A stretch of DNA of 64,000 bases from Hymenolepis diminuta (lineage: Eukaryota > Platyhelminthes > Cestoda > Cyclophyllidea > Hymenolepididae): positions 973,855 to 1,037,854 of the forward strand of contig CAADRB010000059.1 of NCBI GenBank assembly GCA_900708905.1, written 5' to 3'. Shown in pieces: positions 26,184 through 38,241 of the stretch. Position 1 is the first letter of the stretch, and every line of letters starts with the position of its first letter. Position numbers and translations under genes: made by a program. The notes beneath the pieces were generated by a model. That model saw nothing but the letters and a program-made list of their open reading frames with translations. It did not search any database and was not told where the DNA came from.

Positions 26184-26185
26184 CT
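26184..26185 (-). promoter_or_regulatory. candidate splice acceptor in the 5' UTR of the ANKMY1-like gene
   Basis: A pyrimidine-rich TTCTTTATTCAACTTAG precedes the ATG by 18 bases on the minus strand. It could accept an upstream 5' UTR exon or a spliced leader, since trans-splicing is known in schistosomes. Seen as a motif only. Confidence 0.35.
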
Positions 26186-27281
26186 AAGTTGAATAAAGAA
26201 ATTTTATACATAAAAATATGGTATTCAATTAAGCAATATTTCATTTATTAAGGCAAAATGCACATTCGTAGAGAATTTGTAAAAATTTAATCTAGTTTAA
26301 GTTGCTTCGAGCAAAATCGCCGTTAATGTTACTGAATTTCCCTGAATTCGCTACAAGTTATCAAAAAGTATGAAGTCAAATGCCTGTATATTCAAGGGTT
26401 TATTTAATTGGTTACCATTTTATTTTAAATAAATAGTAAAATTTTTTAATGACCGATCAAATGAAACTGTTAAAATTATTGCTAGTTACATTAAGGCCAA
26501 ATTACAACAAACCGTCCACGAGTTAAAACAAATGTTTTCATTCATAATTTTTTGGGGTCAATAGTAAAGCATTTCATCAATCACTGTGAAATACTCAAAT
26601 AATTCTTTAAAATATTTATTTTTTAGTTAATAATGATTTAGCTGTGTATCAAAATATTGCGCATTACATATCATTAACCGCACATAGTTTTACATTCACG
26701 CTTTTCGTATTTAACTAACATTGCTATTCTTATTTGAAAAATTTTTTCAGTAAAACATTGGATAAGCTTGATGATTTTGAGTGATAAAGCCTATTTTGAA
26801 TTCTTCGGAAATGCTTCCTTCCAGATTAGAAACTATAAATTATTTGAAAATCAGAATATTTGAGACCTTGTGTCATATAGACTAAGTATGCTAAATTTAA
26901 TTTTATTTGCTGTGATACTAATGATATGTCCTAATTGAATATAATTTCTTGCTCAAATAGTAGACATTTAAATCTTCCAAGTAAAATCTTCTTTTGATAC
27001 CTGACACTTCGCGGTACTTTTAATAATAAAACTTCTTTATGACTAACAGGTTTTTGAACTGAAATAGTCTAACTAAGGCCAATCCTAAGTTTTCTAATAA
27101 CCTCCTGCTAAGTTTTATTAGTTGAAAAAGGAATATTTACTAGTTTAACACATAGGTGAGACAAGTAATCATGCTTCTTCGGAAAAGAAAATAATTAATT
27201 GTGTTAGTTGTTCAGGATAGAAAACCATATGCGGTGGAGTGATAATAAGTTCGCTAATTCTACTCACAATCTGTTTATTGA
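26186..27281. other. region upstream of the ANKMY1-like gene
   Basis: Presumed promoter or 5' UTR territory of the minus-strand gene. No TATA box in a convincing position, no CpG cluster and no further coding exon were found. Confidence 0.4.
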
Positions 27282-27286
27282 GGTAG

Positions 27287-27592
27287 TGATGTAATCCGCC
27301 CCTCTCTATAGGATGCCGTAACCCACTCTTAGATTCCCAAAGACACTGCACTAGTTACAAACACGACATGACAATACCACAAAACAAAACGATCCAAACT
27401 ACTTTATCAACACAAGGTGTACGCTTTCGCATCAATAGATCGGTTTATATTTTGCGCCATTTACAACCGTAATATAAATAAATTTGTTCGAATAAAGGGC
27501 AATTAAAAGAATCAAGAATTAAAAAGTGGAAAATAATGATTCTTACATATAAGAATTATTTTGAGAAAAATATTACTTTCCTATATGTAACA
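27287..27592 (+). repeat. LTR-like repeat copy 2, probable solo LTR
   Basis: A 306-base copy of the repeat also found at 13772 and 28962. It starts with TG, ends with CA and is flanked by a perfect 5-base direct repeat GGTAG (27282-27286 and 27593-27597). This is the expected signature of an LTR retroelement insertion reduced to one LTR. An AATAAA lies in the TTCGAATAAAG block. The minus-strand open frame across it (27169-27351) is incidental. Confidence 0.65.
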
Positions 27593-28961
27593 GGTAGTTA
27601 AAGGAATTACTAGAATTATACAATGCATGGTTGCTCATGTATCTTGATTCTTGATCGAAAGTGTTAAGCATGCTATCCCCTTTACTTTCAATCATTAGCA
27701 CCCTATTAGCGGAATAGACAGAGAAGGTGACCGGGAAAAGTGTAGGCAGTTTGGTCTATACAGATGTTTATTGATGATGCAAGCTAATGCAAGCTAATAT
27801 GAAAGGCTATGAGGCACATGTGATGTATGAATAGTGGATATCAGAATCAAGAAGTATAATGTAAAAACTTTGGGTCAACCGTGGCTACAGCGATCAAATT
27901 GATGGAATAAATCAAGCCGCTCATGTTGACAAATCAGTTCGAAAGTGGCAGGCAAGCCAGCCCAATTTATTAATAAGTAAATTGGGTTTATATGCAAAAC
28001 ATTTCTGCCTTAGACGTCGGCCATGTCTTGTCGTCGATGTCTCGGCGTGATGAGTGGCGCCTGTATAGATGTTTATGTGCAAACATTCAAACACGCAGTG
28101 GGACAGCCTGTGGACACCGTAATGGAGATCATATCATCAGTCAATCATTTCCAATCGCCAGGTGGTAATAGACGTCTGCTGGCTATAGCATATATAAATT
28201 ACATAGAGCGAGTGGAAGCGAGCATTTTGCCTTATGATCCCACCTCTCTAACTTATAAGGAGGCATGGGAGTGATATCTTCTCATTTGAACAATCGCATT
28301 TGTTCTTCCATGTTTGACTGATTGGTCCGTTCTGTGCTCTGGCAAGTACGTCCATTTAGACTAGCAAGTTTGCCGGTCTTTGTATTTATTCAACATGCTC
28401 ATGACTTAACTAAATACATTTATTGATGAAGGGCTTGGTAATGGGAAGGGAAAACCAAAAGATTTGAAGTAGTTGTTAGATGTTATTGATTACGGTAACA
28501 TACCTTGAGTATATATTGTTCTAGGGATAATGCAAACATGTAGATAGATATAAAAAATAATTGAAACATAAATGATCGTCTAAGTTAATCTATGTTAGCA
28601 ATACAAACCTTAAAAGTATAGGAGGGGTTTAACGATCGGTATATAAATTAATGGCTAGTGGCGCAGAGGAACTTCAGTTCATATTAGGAGAATAAATACT
28701 TCAAGAAAGACTAGATGCAATGCTGACACCAGATAGGACCGAAGTGGCGTGTTGTCTAATGTCCTTAAAAGTAGGTAATGGATGCCCAAAACTTTTGAGT
28801 AGAAAGAAAATTTTGAGGACAGATGAACAGATTCTGAAATAGAGTCACTACTATAGATTACTAGGACAATTATGAAGTGGAAATTATTATGAGAAATGAT
28901 TGTCAATAAACATAGGGTTATGTATTAATTCTTGGCAATATCGGAAGTTTTCTATAGAAAG
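27593..28961. other. interval between two LTR-like copies
   Basis: About 1.37 kb between copies 2 and 3, which lie in the same orientation. It contains a GC-richer patch with an 83-codon plus-strand open frame (28023-28274) that I do not recognise. It may be the interior of a short non-autonomous LTR element or unrelated DNA. The GGTAG duplication around copy 2 alone argues for independent insertions. Confidence 0.35.
28023..28274 (+). CDS. unrecognised 83-residue open frame in a GC-richer patch
   Basis: The frame runs from ATG to TGA. The local base composition is clearly richer in G and C than the surroundings, and the translation has ordinary globular composition rather than the Ile/Asn/Lys bias of chance frames here. 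No domain, signal peptide or splice partner was recognised. It lies between two LTR-like repeats, so the likeliest explanation is a retroelement fragment. It may not be translated. Confidence 0.2.
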   Translation: MSCRRCLGVMSGACIDVYVQTFKHAVGQPVDTVMEIISSVNHFQSPGGNRRLLAIAYINYIERVEASILPYDPTSLTYKEAWE

Positions 28962-29262
28962 TGTTATGGTCTGCACTTCTCTGTAGGATACCAACCATTA
29001 GATTTTCTAAGAAATTGCACTAGTTGTAAATACAGCCCGGTAGCACTACAATACAGAATGATCCAAACCATCATGTCAAAATATGACGCATGTTTTCGTA
29101 TCACTAAATTAATTTATACTATGTGCCCTTTACGACTGTATTGTAAATAAATTAGTTCGAATAAAGGGAATAGTAAGAAACAGGAATTAAAAGATAGAAA
29201 ATAAAGAATGTTGTACAGTGGAATAATTTTGGGGAAAATATTATTTTCTTTTATGGTGCACA
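28962..29262 (+). repeat. LTR-like interspersed repeat, copy 3
   Basis: Starts TGTTATGG and ends near GTGCACA. It shares the ordered blocks of copies 1 and 2, including GGATACC, GCACTAGTT and TTCGAATAAAG, at roughly 70 percent similarity by eye. GAAAG precedes it and AAGAAAGG follows, so a target duplication is possible but not exact. Confidence 0.6.
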
Positions 29263-32200
29263 AAGAAAGGCAAAACAACGAACTCTAAGTTTGAAATTGT
29301 AAAACTGAAATTAAGGAAATTGTCTTGTACTGTCATAACCTTTTTTTGAGTCATCTGGCACCATGTGAAACTAATAAAATTGTTAGGTCAAAGACATGGT
29401 TAAAATCAGTCCTTACCCTATCAAGTTCTTTCATTTGACCAGATTGTCATTCCTTATCCTGGCTATTAGAAGAAAAGAAGCATATGAGGAGGTTGATCAA
29501 CCATCCAAAGTAATAAACTTTGGACGCAGCAATCACGAATTTACTCAGACAAATGGAAGCAAATCATGAACTTTGAACTCATGAACTCGTGAGTTAAAAA
29601 GCGGAAAACCCCAATCCGAAAAATAAATTTTAGAAGACACTTTCTCTTCTACATAGCCTCCTTCCCTTAACTAATATTGAACTGCTTCTTCATTCCCCAT
29701 GATAGTGGAAATCAGTGAAGTTGATTTGCCTAACGTCAGAAAAAAAGGAAAATTACAAGTCGAGTTTGTAGACAAAATACGGGACAGTATTTACATAGCG
29801 TTGCTCACTAAATACTTCCCAAAATCATTTAGTCAAAGCAAATTCATCTTCCGGCACCTGTTGTGTGCTAACCTTTAACTAAATATGTTTTCATGTTCGC
29901 ATTTTCGGACATTCTTTATAACATCAATATGCTTTGATTAATAATCCCAATGGAAGTGCTTTATTTAACCCTCCTGTTGTTTGGTATATGTTATATAAAA
30001 TTTATCAATGATTTTTAACCGTTAATATATTGCACAAAAGTGTACCTATTGGTGTAATCTACGCTGCCACTGCTATATTTCTATCGCCACCTAAATAATA
30101 CCTTAACCGTGGTTAGTCGGACCCAGAAAGAAAACAACTGGTGACCTGTAACTTAAAAGGCAGGTTAAGGTAACTTAAAATATAGATCTGTCTCTATAGA
30201 TTCGGATCAGAAGAAATGATTAGTAGCTTTTTAAAACTATTTTTGAGATTGTAATGCCCAATGCGGTCGCGGAAACCCAACAGTACGGGAGATGAAACTA
30301 TCATAGTTCATTCATATGTACCAAAAATATTTGTTGGACCATACCTTCATACCACCCTGCGCTATAATATTCGGGCAAAGGCCTATTAATATGAAATGTA
30401 TCAGCTGTGATTTTTAAATCATTTAAAAGCTCCGTGGCCAAGCATTAGTCATCATCCGATCTCCACCTTTTCAAATCCAGGTGTCCGCTTCTACCTGAAC
30501 CGAAATTTGTCATTGTGCTGCTATTATCATCACCCATAGCATGCACAGATTAAAAATAGTACATCTTGAGAAAGCTGTTTAACACAGGGAATATTAAAGC
30601 AGCTCATTATAGGTTAAGGGGGATGATCCAGAAGGTGCAGAAATGAAAGTTAGAAGGAGGAAACAGGTTCACTGTTTTATCCACAGTTTATGCCTTTCAC
30701 TTCTTTGGTATAATCAATTGCTACGTGTTCTAATGGTTCAATGTAAAGTTTCCAGGATTAGTTCCCTCTTTCTTTAGTGAATTCATGTTCTCAGTACCCG
30801 GAGATTATTGATCACTTTACTACTTCTGATTTTCAATCACATCAGACGCATATTTTCCATTAGCCAATATCAAATAATTACTAAAATATATTATTAATTA
30901 ATTTCACCAAAATCTCTTTAATTTGAACAGCAGCAACACTAGTTTTCTTATGGGTTGAGCATTTACTATTTTTAATACGGAAAAAGGCTAGAAGAAATAG
31001 GAATAATAATGAAACTTTATTTAGTTTCACATCTTATATTAACATTTAACCCTTATTTAGAAGACCATGATTTGTGTTTTGAATTAAATGGCTCTTGTAG
31101 TAAACTTCATGTAAAAAGTCACTAAGATAATACGTTTATAATTTTAAAGCGGAAGCCGCAACTGACAAAACAATATCAGGACTTATTTTTGAATCAAAAA
31201 TTGGATTCCTTTTAAGTTTATCGGTATATCTCAACTGATTTCAAAGTCACTAATCAGTAGCAACATAACACGATTCTCAGATAGTCGTGAGAACTAGACC
31301 CATGAAATATCTCTTTTGACGTCTGATAAACACTGGCATGAAATGTAGAACGAGATGCTGCCCCTTCCTTTTCCTCTTGGAGGCTGCTGCTTAATACTTC
31401 AGATTGGAAATTTCTTCAAGACAAAACTTTTTATAACAAACCACCATCTGACCGATGAAAATTTTGTAAAGACTAGCTATCTAAATTCCAGAGTGGGATG
31501 TACCTTGGTATTAATAAGGCCGATTGGACCCCAGCAGGAAGCGAGTTGTTAATTTTGCGACAACTCGTACATTCTGAGGCCATGGACCATGCATATGGGC
31601 TGTTTCATATCAAAGACGATTAGTAGTCTGTGAGATGTGAAATATCATCTCCGAAGTTTTAAGTAATGTCTTTTAACGTCCTAACTGAATCAGGTATACA
31701 CCGTGGCCTTTTTGATGACCTTGAATTAGGAATTGACATGCAAATTATCAACATAATTTGATCGACTCTGCCTACAACAATTTAGCAGCTTTTATGTTTA
31801 CATAAGCAAAAGAATACTGTATCTGCTGACCACCTATCCAGTGAAATTTCAATTACACTCGGTGATTTTACAGTAACCCTTAGAAAATTGTCATTGATGA
31901 AAAAGACTTATCTGGTACGCATCATAGGGAAAATGAGTTCAAAGGAGCAAATTTTGTCAGTACAATGTAAGGAATCTATTTATATGTAAGAAATAAAAAT
32001 TTCAGAGTTCTAACCGGATTTGAAAAGCTTCTAGTAAATTAAACATTTATCAAAGAAAATTTGAAAAAATCATTGTTTATAAACCTTCTGATTATTCTTA
32101 TGTAGCCTCTGTTCTCAAACGCTTTGAAAGGAATAGTGAATAAATTGTACTATGAAAATTTTAACCCTTGTTGTGTAGTCTCCTGGGAAGTAGGGGTTAT

Positions 32201-35200
32201 TTTTCCTTTGCTTGATCAATGAGAGTACAATCTATGTACCATCGGTATGCAAACTATAGCATTCAATTAATTAATTATGATTCTACCAAATATTGTAACA
32301 TATTAATTAGTCAGTTCTCGTTTAATCCTTAATGAAATCTACAATAATCGGAAATTCTTTAGATTGTAAATCAAATTCCTTCTTAAGGAAAGATGTCAAT
32401 AAATGAATGTTCGCTTCGTCCAGCACTGCACAATCTGTTTTTACTATTGTAATTACCTTAATAAGGAGTCAATCCATACCTCAGATTTAAAAGATGGTTA
32501 AATTCCAATGGACAAAAAGTAAATGAAGTTAGAGAATTTATTTCACCACAGAAGCTTACAACATTTGAAGTATTGATTTTTAGCCCTATTAAAGTGATTA
32601 AAATTTATCCAGACAAAATTTGAGTTTACTGTAAAACTATAAGACCCATTGATGATTCCGCGCTAGTCGAGGATAACCTCTGTAATAGGTATACACTCCA
32701 AACTGTCAACATTTTATTTTGTTATTGCTTTAATCGTCAAACTAGGTCGGTAATTTGTTAGATTTTGACTTGACGAACGTCCAAAATCTAGTCCCTCTCT
32801 TTTGCTCAGCAATAACACGTCTTCTGATTTTAGGTCTGTTGAGGATGGCAATCTAGTTTCTCTGAGGTTGGGGAGTTTAGTCATTTCAGACATTCGATTT
32901 GCAGCTCATTACTGTATATTTTCTCAAATAAAATATGAAACTCGATTTGTATGGTCTGATACATCGATAATAAAGCGAATAAGTGTCATTTTAAAGCCAT
33001 TATGATATAAGCGTTTGAGCAGCCTTCAATTTTCCGCTGCCTTATCGCAGTGGGAAGTGAAATTTCAAGTCACAGTTATTTGCACAGTTTTGCATTTGTA
33101 TGAAATCAAATACTTGGGATTTGCCTTTAGCAAATTGAAACATGTCCATTAGTGAAAAATGCTATTACATATGGGCATTCCAATTTAAATGATTGAATCT
33201 ATCACAACTACATTCCAAAGAATTCTTACTGACTATAATTCTGCTAGGAAAGTGAAAAGATTCCTAAGAGTATTGAGATGCATACCTTAATTTTGAAAAA
33301 GGACCTCTTGTTCAAAAAATACGTTGAAAAGAATCGCCGTATCCAACGCATTTGTGTGTCATTATCGCTAATTGTCTGGCTTTAATTTGCACGAAAATCT
33401 AATATTTCAATAGAGTGGTATTTATTAGAGAAAATTTTCGTCTAAGTGTTTTACGTGGTCCTTTTTTTCACAATCGAAAGCATAAACAGTGTCTAGTAAA
33501 ATGGCTTTCTGAGAATATACTACTTTCTTTAAAATTTGCTTATAATACAGCGAAATGACATTTAGTTCAAGTTCAAATGAGGGAACGTAAAAGTATTAGG
33601 AATAAAGTTTAAGAGCTCTTGTTTCACATTTTCCTTAGCTTCGCTTATTTTAGCCTAATATTATAAAAATTACGCACAATTTTCCCTTTTCAGAAATAAT
33701 TGCCTTTTTTATAAATTTAAGATATTTGCTTTTAATTTTCCCCTCTTAGGTATTTTAAGTTGCACCTTTGGAGTTTCAATTTGAAATTGCCTTTATTTAG
33801 GTTTAAATTTAAAGCAAAAGTTATTTTTTTATAAAACAATTTGGTTGTGACATTTTGTACTCATCATACGCAATACTATAGCTTATATATTATAAAGGGT
33901 AAGGTAGAGGGATGCTAGTTGATAAGGAAGCAAATTCGTATGGCTTTTAAAAGTATATACTGGTGCCATAGCGGTCAACAGTTCCACCTATCAAATAAAA
34001 AATTATGGGCTTGGAATTAATCGTAATGGCTAGTGGCATGGGCTAATAACCGTCTAAGAAAGTCGTCTGGAAAACTTCAGAATGAAATTTCGGTGCCCTA
34101 TTGTCTTTTTTGCTGAACATCTATATTTTAGAGCTTCGTGGTTATAAAATTTCCTATGCAAAGATATCTTGAAATCTGATATCAAACTGTAAGTTATATA
34201 GTAATGAAAACAGATGTTTTTTAAAAACCTCGCATAGTCAATTAAGGTTTAGGCTATTTTCTGCATTAGTAGTCTCTCAAGAGCTTCAGACGAATTTTTT
34301 ATCAATGCTTATGCTTTGATTATACGTATACTTAATTACCGATGGGATTGATTACCAGTGCGTTCTGCAAAACATTTTATGTTTAATAAAAACACCTGAC
34401 GTGCAATTGACAGTGTATTGGATTCACTATGTACGTTTTCGCTAGCTGATATATGATGAATTTCTAAGCAGATCTCGGTTAGTAAACAGTGAATATAATG
34501 TATGAGGCAATAATCACAGTCTTAAAGTAAAGTTTTGCAATTCGAATAAGGAAAATAATCGGTCTCCAGTGCCCAGCCACGGAATTGAGGAAAACTTTCA
34601 TTGAATAAACTGACATATGAATTGAACTCGATTTTAGGAACCTTTTTTCTTTGATGTTGCTCCTCTGAACATGGACAAAATTGTTTATCTGTTTAACACA
34701 TTGGGAGTGTACGGCTTATTTCAACTTCGGGTTATAAAGTTTTTACACGTTTCTGCTTTTTCAGGAATTAACATTCTATTTAATTAATTCGGGATGCTGA
34801 GTAAAATCTAAGAAGATAGCTGTATCATGAAATGAGGGACCATTTTACATATGCTATTAGACATTTAAAGGTAAAAATAATATTTTATTTAAAATTTTTA
34901 TTGAACCTTTATCTGATGGTGCACGTACAGAAAATATTAAGCAAAAACTTGGAAGGAAAATAAGAAATCCTTATTAAGAGAAGTCTTCCATAACTCTCTT
35001 TCTGGTTTTCAGGCTTGAATGCTCTCTTTCTGAGGAAATTACGCTGGCAGTCACACGAAATTCTCTTTTCTTCCCCTTACATTTATGGCACTGAATCTAT
35101 AAGTCTATTGGGTAAGTGTCTACATCTAAATCACTCTATAACTAAGTGGAGAGTTGATATTAGTATACATATGAAAAAGCGAACGCGACCCTAGATATAC

Positions 35201-37126
35201 TAGACGTTAAACGTTAGTGTCGATGTTTGACGTTAATAGGCGTCTTATCAAATCCCTCACATGAGTTAGTTGGTCTGGTTTTTTATGGATTTGTTTATGG
35301 TGGACAGAATTTCATTTTTGAAATATTTGATATGCGGGTAGTTTTTAAAATTTTTTACAGCTTCTACATGATTTTAAAATCAAAGGAAAGTCAATAATTG
35401 CATTTCTATTTAATTTAACTTAGAATGGTAGTATTTAAATTTTGACGCCTATTACATTTACGAATGAAATTATTCTAAAAGAAATGAAATTGAGGTAATT
35501 CGTCTATCGCATGGCGGTTCACCCAATTTTGTCATTCACACAATGATTCCAAAGAGATCTTCTAGATTTACTTACTTAAAATTAACAGAACGAGAACATT
35601 TAATGTCCTCCTTTTTCAGCCGACCGTTGATTTAGATTTAAGTTCTTAAGTTCCACCTAATCTTTAATGTTTGATTTATTTTATGACTGTTGTGATTTGG
35701 GGTTACCTCTATCTGCAGTTCCCTCTTCTTTTCAAGTATCCACTTGTCCACTTGGCCAATCACAATTATTTTACATATCATCATTCAGGCATATTTTGTC
35801 TTTCTCCTATATGCTTAAATTCATTCAATTACCTTTATGTTATTGACAGGATGCAATAATCTACAGTTATGCAGTCCTCTTAATCCATAGAATGGAGGCA
35901 TAACAACCTTAGATGTTGCTCAAAATACCGGCAATCATCAGTAATTAGATTAATGGTGTTTAATCCATGTGTTTCCTACCATTCATCAACATTTGTCTTA
36001 ATTCATTGAATCTGTATAACCTCGTTCTTTGCAATTAAAAAGCGATGAGATCGTAATTCCCTTTATTTGTTATTGCCACCATCAATCATAAATCTAGTCA
36101 GTTTTTTTAATAACTAGAATAAAGGTGATTATTTCAGATAGCAAAAGTATGTGATGTTAGGGCCATTGCTACTCTCACTATGATATGTCAATGTTATGAG
36201 AATTTCTATTTCAATATGTGCATATGGAATGAAAATTTGCAAATTATTATGGCTCTATCTTAGTCTTACCAACATCCTTGATATATTTGGGTTCATTCGG
36301 TGATATCCTTGTTAAATTATAAATATGCAAATATATAATAGGACTCTTTTTTTATTTCGAGCAAATCATATGCCATAAGTTCGATGCTGATTAATACAAA
36401 ACCGGTTATTAACTACAAGGTAAATTGTTGAGCGCTGCATTATCATAACTACTCGGATCTCACTCCATTGCTGCTTGTATTCATTAAAATTACTAAACAT
36501 TAATAATTATAGGCAGTAAAATATCACTTGATGGTACAATTGCCGTCAAATATCATTCCAGAAAGAACGATCGATTGTCTTAATGGGACTTGACTGAACA
36601 TAACTTGAGTCCAATTCTTCAAGGAGGCGCATATTTTTGAAGGTGGCGATTCTATCTATAATTATGAATATCAATTATTTATGTTTAGATGTTTCAGAAT
36701 TCTAAAATATCAGTAACTTCAAGAATTGTTCAATCCAATGGTGAATACTTGAGACATGTATTTAAATTCAATGATATTGCAAAATTGTTCTATTATAATG
36801 TCGTATTCGCTCAACCTAGAGTAATAAATTGCCTATGTATACATTTTATAAGATCCTAATGCCGTAAGTATTCCATTACCTAATTTCTTGAAGGAATTAT
36901 AAATAGGTCCAGGATTTATAAATTTTCCCTAAAGATATTAAGAGAATGTACTCAAATTCCACTCAAGTGTTGAATTTTGGTGAAGCTTAATCGAGGCGTG
37001 ATCAACGGACATGCCTGGCAGTCACCATTTATTCGGTCATTGTTCAAATCAAATGCTCCTCTTGATTTGGGGCCTAAACTAGACTTGTTTCCTCTTTCAC
37101 CTTTATCTGACTTTTAAAACAATCAA
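29263..37126. other. 7.9 kb without a recognisable gene
   Basis: Only short chance frames were seen on both strands. Two weak items are noted: a TGGTGACC primer-binding-site-like word at 30139-30146 without an obvious LTR, and tRNA-like A and B box words at 30435-30479. The rest of the stretch, which lies downstream of the Ly6-like gene, shows nothing I can name. Confidence 0.5.
30435..30479 (+). repeat. possible tRNA-derived (SINE-like) fragment
   Basis: TGGCCAAGCAT resembles a polymerase III A box and TTTTCAAATCC a B box. Their separation of about 25-35 bases is in the range of tRNA genes. The flanks do not fold into an acceptor stem, so this is at most a decayed SINE or a chance match. 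Confidence 0.2.
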
Positions 37127-37132
37127 TTTATT
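37127..37132 (-). terminator. candidate poly(A) signal of the Ly6-like gene
   Basis: AATAAA on the minus strand about 135 bases past the stop codon, followed by a GATTGTTTT stretch that could serve as the downstream U/GU-rich element. Confidence 0.5.
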
Positions 37133-37266
37133 CCAGCATTTTGGCAAAGTGCAAAACAGTAGAGTGAAATAAGACAAGCAGTTGTACAGTTGTCAGTAAA
37201 AATAGAATACAACGGAGGGGCAATAGTTGAAATTAAGGTTAATAGTATTAAACATTAGTTATAGAG

Positions 37267-38241
37267 TTAAATTGACATATATAGGAGGAGGAAAGCAGAG
37301 AGAAAAGGCACTGCAATTCCCGATGCTACCCGTATGGCTAAATTTCCATATTTTTTAAAATTCATAGCACCTGAAGCCGTCTTTGGAAGTTCATCGACAG
37401 CCTGATCATTCATTTGTGGTTCTTTGACAGTTTTTTCGACCTTCTCATTGTCAAACATAGTTCTGGCTTCCTTACCAGAGGTTTGAAGGTAGTCTTTGCT
37501 CTCAGCTGCATTCTCAGAAGATTCATGCAGAAACTCTTTCCCATAATGAATCATTTCATCTTTCTCTTCTCCATAATCTTCATTTTCTTTCATGTTCCTC
37601 TTTGAACTGTCAACTCCTGTTTCAAGAGTCGATTTTTCTTCGGTGATGGGTCTCTTAGATTTTTCTTCAGCAGACTTTACAAAATCCTGTCCTTCATTCA
37701 TTGTGGCACTCACGTTCTCCCTCGCGGAATCTACTGAATTGTTATCTTCATCTACCATAGACGAATCATGTTCTTCAGTTTCGTCAACAGAATCTGAAGA
37801 TTCTTCACCATTCTGAATAGGTAATTCGGATATATTATATTCTTCATCCAAAGTTGATGGATAACTTCCATCAATTTCTTCTGTTGATAGGCTCGATGGT
37901 TCTGATGTAGAATCAAGTGTTTCTTCTTCTGTTACTTCAATTTGTGATCTGGAAGTGGTTTGAGCTAGTTTTACCTGAGTTCTTTCTTCCTCCGTTATAA
38001 CCTCTTCTTCCACGGTTGTTGATTTCTCATTTTCACCTTCTCTTTCAGTTTTATAAGCTGCAGTAGTTGCTCTAGCTACGCCTCGGTAGAAGGCAATTTC
38101 ATTCTCTTTTTCCACGTATTTTTCTACTGTTTCCGCATCTAATCCGGTTTTAAAGAGCAAGTCTTTCATAACTTTAACGCGAGTTTCCGAAGCTGGAGTT
38201 GGGTCATGACATTTACTTTCGAAGCAACAGAGACGGCATGT
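37267..38241 (-). CDS. last exon of the Ly6-like gene: end of LU domain, acidic stalk, hydrophobic tail
   Basis: 324 codons plus stop, beginning TCRLCCF directly after a TTTTTAG acceptor. This is the longest open frame in the window. The stalk is dominated by Glu, Ser, Thr and Asp without clear tandem periodicity. A conserved-looking segment GLDAETVEKYVEKENEIAFY follows the LU domain and may form a helix. The C-terminus (from about residue 398) is hydrophobic and ends five residues after a Leu cluster, with no basic cytoplasmic tail. This favours a GPI signal over a transmembrane helix. Confidence 0.92.
   Translation of the reverse strand, partial: TCRLCCFESKCHDPTPASETRVKVMKDLLFKTGLDAETVEKYVEKENEIAFYRGVARATTAAYKTEREGENEKSTTVEEEVITEEERTQVKLAQTTSRSQIEVTEEETLDSTSEPSSLSTEEIDGSYPSTLDEEYNISELPIQNGEESSDSVDETEEHDSSMVDEDNNSVDSARENVSATMNEGQDFVKSAEEKSKRPITEEKSTLETGVDSSKRNMKENEDYGEEKDEMIHYGKEFLHESSENAAESKDYLQTSGKEARTMFDNEKVEKTVKEPQMNDQAVDELPKTASGAMNFKKYGNLAIRVASGIAVPFLSAFLLLYMSI

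Noticed and set aside
25840..26187. 115-codon plus-strand open frame
   Set aside because: It is the antisense shadow of exons 1 and 2 of the ANKMY1-like gene, whose minus-strand translation shows MORN repeats.
37414..37816. two plus-strand open frames rich in Ser and Phe
   Set aside because: They are the reverse strand of the Glu/Ser-rich stalk exon of the Ly6-like gene.
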